Source: Pseudomonas sp. LS-2
GTDB taxonomy: Bacteria > Pseudomonadota > Gammaproteobacteria > Pseudomonadales > Pseudomonadaceae
DNA: 45,503 nucleotides
NCBI RefSeq assembly: GCF_003605735.1
Contig: NZ_QXTJ01000045.1
Span: forward strand, 272,790-318,292
Reading direction: 5' to 3'
Within the stretch, counting starts at the first letter, position 1; each line of letters opens with the position of its first letter. The position numbers and the translations under genes were made by a program. Under the pieces are notes generated by a model, which saw nothing but the letters and a program-made list of their open reading frames with translations, did not search any database and had not been told where the DNA came from. Shown one piece after another: positions 8,402 to 15,920 of this stretch.

Positions 8402-9430
8402 TTGACTACGCAGGAAAAACCCAAACCACCGCGCAAAAAGCCAAAACCGGCGCAAACGGCAAAACCTGCCGAGCCCCGTGAAAAGGCCAGCCTGCATCCG
8501 CGCAATCGCCATCAGGGCCATTACGACTTCCCGCGCCTGATCAAAGGCAGCCCGGAACTGGGCAAGTTCGTGATCACCAACCCGTACGGCAAGGAAAGCA
8601 TCGATTTCGCCAACCCTGCAGCGGTGCGTGTATTCAATCGTGCGCTGCTCAAAGCTTTCTATGGCATCGCGCATTGGGACATCCCTGCGGACTACCTGTG
8701 CCCGCCGATCCCCGGCCGTGCTGATTATGTGCATTTTGTGGCAGACCTCCTGGCCGACTGCAACGACGGGGTCATCCCTCGTGGCGCGGTGGTCAAGGCG
8801 CTGGACATCGGCACCGGCGCCAACTGCGTCTACCCACTGATCGGTCACAGCGACTACGGCTGGCAGTTCCTGGGTTCGGACATCGACAAGATCGCACTGG
8901 CATCGGCGACCACCATCGTCAAGGCCAACAACCTGGGCAAGGCCATCAACCTGCGCCAGCAGAACAACCGCAAACACATCCTCGTCGATCTGTTGCAACC
9001 TGATGAACGCTTCGACATCAGCCTGTGCAACCCGCCCTTCCACGCCTCTGCCGAGGACGCTTTGCGCGGCAGTCAACGCAAGTGGCGTGCACTGGGCAAA
9101 GCGGATCCCAAGCGCAAGCTGCCGGTGCTGAACTTCGGCGGGCAGGCCGCTGAACTGTGGTGCGAAGGTGGCGAGGCGCGGTTTGTGGCGCAATTGATCA
9201 CGGAGAGCGCAGCGGTCCCCAGGCAAGTGCTGTGGTTCAGCACACTGGTCTCGAAGGCGTCCAATCTGCCTTTGATTCACAGCACGCTGAAGAAAGTCGG
9301 TGCGCTGGAGAGCCACGTCGTCGAGATGTCGCAGGGGCAGAAACAGAGCCGCTTCGTGGCCTGGACCTTTCACGACAAGGCGCAGCAGGATGCGTGGCGC
9401 GAGCAACGCTGGCCGCGGCAGGCTCAATGA
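8402..9430 (+). CDS. rlmF: 23S rRNA (adenine-1618-N6)-methyltransferase RlmF
   Basis: RlmF methylates A1618 of 23S rRNA using S-adenosylmethionine. The 342-residue protein has a lysine- and proline-rich N-terminal tail (about residues 1-40) followed by the methyltransferase domain. The SAM-binding motif LDIGTGANCVYPLIG lies near 140, and the catalytic NPPF is at 210-213. The start is set at TTG 8402, because the only upstream in-frame ATG would translate through the REP palindrome, which is implausible. An AGAGA stretch precedes the TTG. The E. coli enzyme is about 308 residues; the difference is the basic tail. Confidence 0.9.
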   Translation: MTTQEKPKPPRKKPKPAQTAKPAEPREKASLHPRNRHQGHYDFPRLIKGSPELGKFVITNPYGKESIDFANPAAVRVFNRALLKAFYGIAHWDIPADYLCPPIPGRADYVHFVADLLADCNDGVIPRGAVVKALDIGTGANCVYPLIGHSDYGWQFLGSDIDKIALASATTIVKANNLGKAINLRQQNNRKHILVDLLQPDERFDISLCNPPFHASAEDALRGSQRKWRALGKADPKRKLPVLNFGGQAAELWCEGGEARFVAQLITESAAVPRQVLWFSTLVSKASNLPLIHSTLKKVGALESHVVEMSQGQKQSRFVAWTFHDKAQQDAWREQRWPRQAQ

Positions 9431-9503
9431 TCCCTGCACGCTGAAATCGCCGCCGCCGAAGCCGGACTGCCGCACGCGAGCCTCGCGGCCTTCAAATCCC
9501 AGG

Positions 9504-9543
9504 CACAAAAAAACCGTGTTCGGATCGCTCCGTCACACGGTTT
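9504..9543 (-). terminator. Terminator of the HU-family gene
   Basis: AAACCGTGT (9511-9519) pairs with ACACGGTTT (9535-9543), with an inner CGGA/TCCG stem. On the minus strand the stem is followed by a run of seven T, so it ends the HU-family transcript. It lies between convergent rlmF and the HU-family gene and may work in both directions. Confidence 0.85.
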
Positions 9544-9570
9544 CCTCTTACAACAAGGAGGCGTTGTCGC

Positions 9571-9852
9571 TTACTTGTTGACTGCGTCGGTCAGGCCTTT
9601 GGCCACAACCAGCTTGATCACTTTCTTTGCAGGGATTTCGATGGCTGCGCCAGTCGAAGGGTTACGGCCAGTACGGGCAGGACGCTCGGTCACTTTCAGC
9701 TTGCCAATGCCTGGCAGGGTGATTTCGCCGCCGTTTTCCAGCTGGTCCGCGACGATTTGGCCCAATTGGTCCAGAGCATTGCGCGCGGTGGTTTTAGGCG
9801 CGTCGATAGCTTCTGCGATATCGGCGATCAATTGGTCTTTAGTCAGAGCCAT
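9571..9852 (-). CDS. HU-family DNA-binding protein
   Basis: A histone-like nucleoid protein that bends DNA as a dimer. The 93-residue protein starts MALTKDQLIADIAEAID. It has the two N-terminal helices, and the beta-arm with the hallmark PARTGRNPSTGAAIEIPAKK, including the conserved intercalating proline region. It ends TDAVNK. A good ribosome binding site (GGAAGGAA) precedes the ATG. Pseudomonads carry several HU paralogues (HupA, HupB, HupN); I do not assign which one this is. It has its own terminator and looks monocistronic. Confidence 0.93.
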   Translation of the reverse strand: MALTKDQLIADIAEAIDAPKTTARNALDQLGQIVADQLENGGEITLPGIGKLKVTERPARTGRNPSTGAAIEIPAKKVIKLVVAKGLTDAVNK

Positions 9853-10204
9853 GGTGGTGTTCCTTCCCTATCAAATTCATTTGGTTTGCAGAGTGTGCAC
9901 AGACGCGAAATGTAGATACTCAAATCGGCCTTTGGTTCGGCCGAACGCCCACAAACTGCGTGCTTGGCGCGCTTCAGTGCGCAAGACCGGGCAAAACTAG
10001 CACAGAGCCAAGCAAATATCCGCACCTACCTACCCATTTGGTCAGCTTTATCGCGCCTGAAAGGCAAAAAAGTCATATATCACTGTTTTGAGCCCTGTTT
10101 TCGGCCTCATCAGGGCGCCCGCGCGGCAGGTTGCGGTACACTTGCCGACTTTCGCACGGGCCCTGCGTCACCCGTTCAGTTCCACTTCAGCAGCCGAGAA
10201 ATCC
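9853..10204. other. Divergent promoter region between the HU-family gene and yejK
   Basis: About 350 bases with no supported gene. A hairpin TCGGCC/GGCCGA at 9925-9944 lies in what would be the HU 5' leader. An AT-rich stretch at 10067-10090 (AAAAAAGTCATATATCACTG) is the best candidate for a yejK promoter -10 region. No clear paired -35 was found. Small open frames here lack family features and are not called. Confidence 0.5.
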
Positions 10205-11206
10205 ATGCCGATCCGTCACGCCATCGTTCACCTGATCGACAAGAAACCCGACGGTACGCCCGCAGTCCTCCACGCTCGAGACTCCGAACTCGCGGAGTCC
10301 CAGGCCATCGAGAACATGCTGGCCGACCTCAACGAGAGCTACAACGCCAAACAAGGCAAGGCCTGGGGTCTGTTTCACCCCGAGTCCGGCGCCCACCCAT
10401 TCAGCGGCTGGCTGAAGGAGTACCTCGACGACGGCAAGGACTTCACCGCATTCAGTCGTGTGGCAGTCGAGCATCTGCAGAAGCTGATGGAAGAGTCCAA
10501 TCTGTCGGTCGGTGGACACGTACTGTTCGCCCACTATCAACAGGGTATGACGGAATACCTGGCCATTGCCCTGCTGCACCACAGCGAAGGCGTGGCGGTG
10601 AACGAAGAACTGGACGTCACCCCGTCTCGGCATCTGGATCTGGGCCAGTTGCACCTGGCCGCGCGAATCAATATTTCCGAGTGGCAGAACAACAAGGCCT
10701 CCAAACAGTACATCTCGTTCATCAAGGGCAAGAACGGCAAAAAGGTCTCGGAATACTTCCGCGACTTCATCGGCTGCCAGGAAGGCGTCGACGGGCCCGG
10801 CGAAACTCGCACGCTGCTCAAGGCCTTCAGCGATTTCGTCGAAAGCGAAGACCTGCCGGAAGAATCGACCCGGGAAAAGACCAAGGCCCTGGTCGATTAC
10901 GCCAGCAGCCAGAGCAAGATGGGTGAACCCATTGCACTGGAAGAGCTGTCCGGCCTTATCGACGAAGACCGCCCGCGCGCATTCTACGAACACATTCGCA
11001 ACAAGGATTACGGGTTGTCGCCAGAGATCCCGGCCGATAAGCGCACCCTCAATCAGTTCCGCCGCTTCACCGGTCGCGCCGAAGGCCTGTCGATCAGCTT
11101 CGAAGCGCACCTGCTGGGCGACAAGATCGAGTACGACGAAGAAAAAGGCACCCTGATCATCAAGGGCCTGCCAACCCAGCTCACCGATCAACTCAAGCGG
11201 CGCTGA
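10205..11206 (+). CDS. yejK: Nucleoid-associated protein YejK (NdpA)
   Basis: YejK/NdpA is a nucleoid-associated protein of the 37-kDa family, found bound to DNA in gamma-proteobacteria and reported to interact with topoisomerases. The 333-residue protein starts MPIRHAIVHLIDKKPDG, which matches the family start, and its length is near the E. coli 335. The ATG at 10205 is favoured over 10088 because family members begin there. It is soluble with no signal peptide. The stop codon is five bases before the glutaredoxin gene, so the two are probably cotranscribed. Confidence 0.93.
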   Translation: MPIRHAIVHLIDKKPDGTPAVLHARDSELAESQAIENMLADLNESYNAKQGKAWGLFHPESGAHPFSGWLKEYLDDGKDFTAFSRVAVEHLQKLMEESNLSVGGHVLFAHYQQGMTEYLAIALLHHSEGVAVNEELDVTPSRHLDLGQLHLAARINISEWQNNKASKQYISFIKGKNGKKVSEYFRDFIGCQEGVDGPGETRTLLKAFSDFVESEDLPEESTREKTKALVDYASSQSKMGEPIALEELSGLIDEDRPRAFYEHIRNKDYGLSPEIPADKRTLNQFRRFTGRAEGLSISFEAHLLGDKIEYDEEKGTLIIKGLPTQLTDQLKRR

Positions 11207-11211
11207 CAGCC

Positions 11212-11562
11212 ATGCTCACGCGCACCCTGAAGAAGTTCGTCCTGATCATGCTGGTGGTCGTGGCCTATCAGAACTGGGGCAAGATCGAACACTTCGTCAA
11301 TCCGTCCCGAGCGGTGCCCGCGCAGGTTCAGGCGCAGGCCAGGGTCACGATGTACGCCACCGACTGGTGTGGGTACTGCAAACAGACGCGGCGTTTTCTC
11401 GACAGCAAGGGCATTCCCTACACCGAGTACGACATCGAGCAGTCGGTTGAAGGACGCAAGGCGTATGAAGCGCTGGGTGGACGCGGGATTCCTCTGATCG
11501 ACGTGAATGGTACGCTGATCAGAGGATTTTCCCCGGACGAGATTCTCGCCGCATTGAAATGA
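11212..11562 (+). CDS. Membrane-anchored glutaredoxin-like protein
   Basis: A 116-residue protein with one hydrophobic segment at about residues 8-20 followed by a glutaredoxin domain (about 42-116). The redox motif C53-G-Y-C56 and the cis-proline region RGIPLIDVNG are present. The family reduces disulfides or mixed glutathione disulfides. The N-terminal segment has no clear cleavage site, so it is probably a membrane anchor; the side on which the domain lies cannot be told from sequence. It follows yejK by five bases. Its stop codon is 14 bases from the convergent lipoprotein gene. Confidence 0.85.
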   Translation: MLTRTLKKFVLIMLVVVAYQNWGKIEHFVNPSRAVPAQVQAQARVTMYATDWCGYCKQTRRFLDSKGIPYTEYDIEQSVEGRKAYEALGGRGIPLIDVNGTLIRGFSPDEILAALK

Positions 11563-11578
11563 AGCGCTGTTCATTTTT
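11557..11578 (+). terminator. Weak hairpin at the glutaredoxin stop codon
   Basis: AAATGAA and TTCATTT form a 7-bp AT-rich stem around GCGCTG, followed by two more T. It overlaps the stop codon and lies in the 14-base gap between convergent genes. It could serve as a weak terminator. Confidence 0.35.
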
Positions 11579-12602
11579 AGGGGTAGGCCCCGGCAGATTG
11601 ATCGGCTGCGCGAAATTCAAAGCGATTGGCTGCCGGTGCCGTGAAGTTCAGCCGCAAAATCGGGACACGCTTGCCCGTCGCCGCCATTTTTTGTTGAAAC
11701 ACTTGCGCGGTGGCGAGCGCGCCAGCGGCAGCCTGATCGTAAAAATAGGCTACGGTCCATCTGCGTATCATTTCATTGGCACTGGTCGCTGCCTGCCCTC
11801 CCGGCCCCCAGTTGTAAAACATCACCTCATTCCAATAGACCTGGCCGGGAAAACTGTTGTGAGAGGCGATCATGTTGCGCCAACCCTGAGCATTATCAGC
11901 ATTCCAGGAACATTGCCGGTGATAAAGTTGCCCGACTGACCGAAAATGATTGTTCCACTGTTCCGTCGTAGTAAAGCCGAATTTATTATCACAACTTCCG
12001 TAGGTATTGGTCAGCTCTGGAGATCCAAGTCCCGTGCCTTCCTCATCACAACCAAAGCGGTTGCGATCCATCGTTCGTGTTGTCCAGGCATCGAAGGGAT
12101 AAACACACTGCACCGCCGTCGCACGGGTGCCTCCCCATCGAAGAAAATCCAGCCCTGGCACTGCCCCTGCCAAAATATCCGCAGGATTTAAAAGAATGAA
12201 GCCGGCGCCTTTATAGAGCGAAGAGGTCTTCATATCATGCCGAATCCAGGCATAGGATGTTGCCCTCAGTTGCAATGCCGTTGGACTGGACTCCCAAGGA
12301 TTGAAATTACCGTTATCGGTGGTGCGCAATAACACCCCAGTGCAGAAATAATAGCCCCGTGCTTTACCTGTCCCATACTCCGTGCAAGAAGTCGTGTCTT
12401 CGTTGTAATTATTGTTGATCAGTGCCGTAATGCCCGGCCCATCGCTCAGCGAAGTCTGCACCGCAGCGTTAGGGCCCGTAAACAATGAGCGATTCGGCGC
12501 TACGCGACCCGATGTGCCGTTGGAACCTCGCTCGGGGGCCTGAGCAGAGCACCCGATCAAAACGGCCATTATCAACCCCGGCAGCAGCAACGATCTCTTC
12601 AT
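11577..12602 (-). CDS. Secreted lipoprotein, halovibrin (HvnA)-like family, copy 1
   Basis: A 341-residue predicted lipoprotein. It has a signal peptide MKRSLLLPGLIMAVLIGC with lipobox LIGC, so the cysteine would be acylated after signal peptidase II cleavage. A low-complexity linker follows (about 20-60), then a cysteine-containing domain. Shared blocks with its divergent neighbour are CxEYGxGKxRG, CxGVLxRT, FNPW, ATSYxW, CxYPxDA, GSC, RQCSW, MIAS, WNE and VPILRLNF. From memory this pattern resembles proteins annotated as halovibrin HvnA, originally described from Vibrio fischeri as an ADP-ribosyltransferase. I could not check this, and no ADP-ribosyltransferase motif is obvious. The ATG at 12602 (or 12605) follows GGAGGGG; a GTG at 12617 overlaps that site. 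Confidence 0.75.
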   Translation of the reverse strand: MKRSLLLPGLIMAVLIGCSAQAPERGSNGTSGRVAPNRSLFTGPNAAVQTSLSDGPGITALINNNYNEDTTSCTEYGTGKARGYYFCTGVLLRTTDNGNFNPWESSPTALQLRATSYAWIRHDMKTSSLYKGAGFILLNPADILAGAVPGLDFLRWGGTRATAVQCVYPFDAWTTRTMDRNRFGCDEEGTGLGSPELTNTYGSCDNKFGFTTTEQWNNHFRSVGQLYHRQCSWNADNAQGWRNMIASHNSFPGQVYWNEVMFYNWGPGGQAATSANEMIRRWTVAYFYDQAAAGALATAQVFQQKMAATGKRVPILRLNFTAPAANRFEFRAADQSAGAYP

Positions 12603-12605
12603 CAT

Positions 12606-12965
12606 AAGCCCCTCCACTGGATGTCCCTAATCACTCCTTTCCCCAAGGGTAGGCACTGACTTTTTTGGCATTAGACAGGTTAGCGATAGCGATGATTTCG
12701 ATTCGGTATTAATCACTGATGCACGCTGATCATTTAGATTATTTCGAAATCACATTCACCATTTAATGTCGAAATGATGCAACTGAAGACGCCTTGGCGA
12801 TCACATCTGTCCACATTAATTTCGAAGGGTTATCAAAAAAGGCTAGCGAGTTTCACGTACTGATATATCTTCAAAAAATACGTAGGCGCTCAGATTGACA
12901 CGCGGTGAATAACAAACTTCCATTACTGGGTAGACACCTCGCATCGTCAATGGAGATAAACCGCC
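12606..12965. promoter_or_regulatory. AT-rich divergent promoter region of the lipoprotein pair
   Basis: About 350 bases, visibly richer in A and T than the surrounding genome, lie between the two divergent lipoprotein genes. A TTGACA at 12895-12900 could be a -35 box for the plus-strand gene, but the -10 at standard spacing is poor. I see no operator that I can name. Confidence 0.45.
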
Positions 12966-13931
12966 ATGAAGGCCTCGATACTCTTCGCCCCGTTATTGAT
13001 ATTATTGGTCGCCTGTTCATCTCAGAACCCTCAGCCTATTCTCTCCCCCCATCCCACCCCCGCCAATACAACCACCGGAATTACCCCCACTGCTCAACTA
13101 CAGAAACCGGCCGAGGTACTGGCGGATGTACTCACTAACTATAAGGAGACGACGACTGATTGCCGGGAATATGGCAGTGGCAAGCCCCGAGGGCATTATT
13201 ACTGCAGTGGGGTCTTGGTCAGAACGGTCGACGACGGCGCCTTCAATCCATGGATGTACAGTCCAAGCGCCGTCGCGGTCGGTGCGACATCCTACTCATG
13301 GTTGCGTCGGGGGGTCATACAGAAAACGCTGTATCACCCAGCCGGGTTTATCCTGCGCAATCGCATTGATGGAGTCGCTCATCGTCTTCCGGCACTGGAG
13401 TCCGGCTTTATCTGCCTTTATCCCTATGACGCCGGTACATCCACCGCCAACGGGCATAAGGGTTGCGGTTATCGCGGCAGGCACGTCAAGAATGACGCCG
13501 CGATAACGCCCAATGACGACAATTCCGCATACGCGTGGGGATCGTGCGCGGGGCTCGGTATCACCACTGCCAAGCAGTGGGATGTACATTTTCAGAGCGT
13601 GGGACAGACCCGCACCCGCCAATGCTCGTGGAACATCGACAGCCAGCATGGCTGGAACAACATGATTGCCTCGCGAGACGATTTCCCTGCCCTGCAAAAC
13701 ATCTGGAACGAGATTCTGTTGAGCAACTATGGCGACGGCAGCCAAATGCCCAAATACATAGCCGCTTTTTTCTGGGACATCAGTAAGGCAGGGGCGCTCA
13801 CTACAGCGCGTAATTTTCAGCGGAAGATGAACAATGCGGGCTACAACGTTCCGATCTTACGGCTCAACTTCGCCAATGCTACTGGCGATATTTTCAGCTA
13901 CGACCCGGCTGATCAAGCCATAGCTCAGTAG
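12966..13931 (+). CDS. Secreted lipoprotein, halovibrin (HvnA)-like family, copy 2
   Basis: A 321-residue predicted lipoprotein, paralogous to the divergent gene at 11577-12602. The signal peptide MKASILFAPLLILLVAC has lipobox LVAC, followed by a proline- and threonine-rich linker (about 20-50). The domain repeats the same ordered blocks: CREYGSGKPRG, CSGVLVRT, FNPW, ATSYSW, CLYPYDA, WGSC, GITTAKQW, RQCSWN, NMIAS, WNE and VPILRLNF. Several cysteines are shared with the paralogue, as expected for a disulfide-bonded exported protein. GGAGA precedes the ATG. The halovibrin link is recalled rather than tested; the paralogy and export are seen directly. Confidence 0.75.
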   Translation: MKASILFAPLLILLVACSSQNPQPILSPHPTPANTTTGITPTAQLQKPAEVLADVLTNYKETTTDCREYGSGKPRGHYYCSGVLVRTVDDGAFNPWMYSPSAVAVGATSYSWLRRGVIQKTLYHPAGFILRNRIDGVAHRLPALESGFICLYPYDAGTSTANGHKGCGYRGRHVKNDAAITPNDDNSAYAWGSCAGLGITTAKQWDVHFQSVGQTRTRQCSWNIDSQHGWNNMIASRDDFPALQNIWNEILLSNYGDGSQMPKYIAAFFWDISKAGALTTARNFQRKMNNAGYNVPILRLNFANATGDIFSYDPADQAIAQ

Positions 13932-13978
13932 CTAAACAGTGGCGCCCTGAATGATGGGTTAGGGTTTTGGGGTTAACG

Positions 13979-14911
13979 TCAAATGGTTGTGATCTGAAAG
14001 CCATAGCGCGGGAAGTGGACATGCACGACACCCGCGCGCTCATCTTCACGGCGCAGGATGATTTCTTCATAGCCGCTGAACACCAGCTCGCCGCGCACGG
14101 GGTCGACGCCATAATCCACCGCTGAGACAGCGACCTGCTGGCCAACCTGAAAGCCAGCGGGATCGGTCAACGTCGCCTGAGGCAGTGCAGCCGGGGTCGC
14201 TCGTCGAGCAACTTCAACTGCATCTGCCGAACTCAACTCCCTTGGCGCACCGTGCCCAAAGCCGATTATCCGTTGGTACCACGACAGCACGGCCGGATAG
14301 TCATCCACCAGCGCTGCTGTAACCGGGGTCTGCTTGAGAAACCACAAAGTGTGGGCCACTGAAAAATCGGCAATCGAGGGGATGCCCAACAAGAAGTCGC
14401 CATTGCGTTCAAGTTGAGTTTCAAGTCGGCCCATCAGAGTCGGCCATTGATACTGCGCCAACTCGAGCGGCACACGAGTTGCACTACCGCCGCTGAACAA
14501 GTTAGCCCGGTCGGCGACGAAGGCTTTCACGGCTTCGGGCGGCAGCTTGGCAAAACGTATTGCCAGCGATGCCGGTTGAAATACCAGGCTGACCGAGTGC
14601 AGAAACAATACAGAATCAGCCCATCCAGCCAGACTGGCGGCAGTGAATTCCTGCCCTTCGGGGAACAAGGTCGGCGATGACTTTTCTGCCTCGAGACGAC
14701 GGGCGATGAGCGAGGTATCGCAATAAATGTCAGCACCGACCTGCAAGACCGGGGTCTTGCGATAGCCACCGGTCAGGGCCGTCAAATCCGGTTTGGGGAT
14801 GATCGGCGGGATGGTGACCGAACGCCACGACAACCCTTTAAAGCCAAGCATCAGACGGGCCTTTTCGGCGAACAGCGACGCTGGGTAATGATGAAGAATC
14901 AGCTCTGACAT
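13979..14911 (-). CDS. Glutathione S-transferase-like protein with extra C-terminal domain
   Basis: A soluble 310-residue protein. Residues 1-80 form a thioredoxin-fold GST N-domain (MSELILHHYPASLFAEKARL; the PVLQVGADIYCDTSLIARRLE stretch carries the cis-proline and glutathione-binding region). A helical C-domain follows to about 210. The last 85 or so residues (from about 225) are extra relative to ordinary GSTs of 200-220 residues. They look beta-rich (GYEEIILRRED, VHVHFPRYGFQI). The start at 14911 was chosen because the fold begins at once; an ATG at 14923 is also possible. The substrate is unknown. Confidence 0.85.
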   Translation of the reverse strand: MSELILHHYPASLFAEKARLMLGFKGLSWRSVTIPPIIPKPDLTALTGGYRKTPVLQVGADIYCDTSLIARRLEAEKSSPTLFPEGQEFTAASLAGWADSVLFLHSVSLVFQPASLAIRFAKLPPEAVKAFVADRANLFSGGSATRVPLELAQYQWPTLMGRLETQLERNGDFLLGIPSIADFSVAHTLWFLKQTPVTAALVDDYPAVLSWYQRIIGFGHGAPRELSSADAVEVARRATPAALPQATLTDPAGFQVGQQVAVSAVDYGVDPVRGELVFSGYEEIILRREDERAGVVHVHFPRYGFQITTI

Positions 14912-14975
14912 GCTTTGGTCCATCCGCGAGGATAAACCGACAGCTTAGCCGTCCCGACGCTTGGGGCCTACCCGC

Positions 14976-15302
14976 TCAGGCTGATGGCGACGCATCAACG
15001 GTGTGGATAAAGCTCGCCGCCAGCGCCTCCTTGGCACTCTTGCGCAGCTTTTTGATCAGGCGTTCCTGGCGTAGCGCATCCCCCTTGTCGCGGCAGGCCT
15101 CGACGTATACCAATGCCACCGCCGGACTGGAGTAAAAAAAACGCGCGCCTTTGCCACTCTGATGCTTTTCAAAGCGACGATGAGGGTCGTCGCTGATGCC
15201 GCAGTACAACGCACCATTGGCCGCACGTACCAAATAAACGAACCATGGTTTTGGCGTGGCGCCTTCAAGAGCAGGTTGCGGGGCAATCGCGGCGTCAGAC
15301 AT
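14976..15302 (-). CDS. GIY-YIG nuclease superfamily protein (UPF0213/YhbQ-like)
   Basis: A 108-residue single-domain GIY-YIG protein. The motif appears as VYLVRAANGALYCGIS (about residues 22-37), followed by DDPHRRFEKHQSGKGARF with the conserved arginine and the family's histidine and lysine. A basic helix QERLIKKLRKSAKEAL follows near the C-terminus. YhbQ-type proteins are small predicted nucleases whose role is poorly defined. No partner gene is evident. Confidence 0.88.
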   Translation of the reverse strand: MSDAAIAPQPALEGATPKPWFVYLVRAANGALYCGISDDPHRRFEKHQSGKGARFFYSSPAVALVYVEACRDKGDALRQERLIKKLRKSAKEALAASFIHTVDASPSA

Positions 15303-15347
15303 AGGGGATCGGAGAGGCAGTACAGGATCGGCGATTCTAGCAGAGCC

Positions 15348-15833
15348 TCAGCGGCCCGCCTGAAACGCCTTCAAACCCTTCTGCGCCTGCGCACAAATGG
15401 CGTTCTGCACCAGCGGCGTCCAGCCCAGCAGGATGCCTTTCATACCGAGGGCCTGACGCGACCAGCGCCAGAGATCGAAGTGGTCGTGATGCTCGCAGAT
15501 CTTGCCGTCGCGGAACACGAAGCGCGCCTGGATATCGTTGACCACCGTGCGACCGGTCTGGCTGAACAGGTACGTCGCCACCCAATGCGCACCTCCCGAT
15601 CGGTCGTCCGCACGCACGTTGTCGAATCGCACCGAGAAGTCCCTGGCACGCGAGGTCAACATGCGCCACATGTCCCCGGCATCACGACCGCGCAGCTCAC
15701 CGAACACCGGATCGCTGAATACCACGTCTTCGGTGTAGCAGGCGGCCATGGCCTCGGCATCGAGGCGATTGAACGCGTCATAGAAGTCGTAGATCAGCGC
15801 GCTGTGTTGCTCGCTCGGAAGGGGATCGCTCAT
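15348..15833 (-). CDS. NTF2-like (SnoaL-type) domain protein
   Basis: A 161-residue soluble protein with the cone-shaped NTF2-like fold pattern. The early helix is IYDFYDAFNRLDAEAMAACY, followed by strand pairs VVFSDPVFGELRG and FVFRDGKICEHHDHFDLWRW. Family members act as small enzymes or binding proteins, and the sequence does not indicate a substrate. The start is uncertain. I use ATG 15833 (MSDPLPSEQ), where the fold begins. ATGs at 15848, 15893 and 15899 are in frame, and no strong ribosome binding site decides among them. Confidence 0.8.
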   Translation of the reverse strand: MSDPLPSEQHSALIYDFYDAFNRLDAEAMAACYTEDVVFSDPVFGELRGRDAGDMWRMLTSRARDFSVRFDNVRADDRSGGAHWVATYLFSQTGRTVVNDIQARFVFRDGKICEHHDHFDLWRWSRQALGMKGILLGWTPLVQNAICAQAQKGLKAFQAGR

Positions 15834-15920
15834 GCGGGGAATGTCCATGGGAAAGGTGTCTGCACGATAAGCGCCGCCACCTGTTTTTGCCATGGACATT
15901 TGCGATGCAAATACCGTAAC

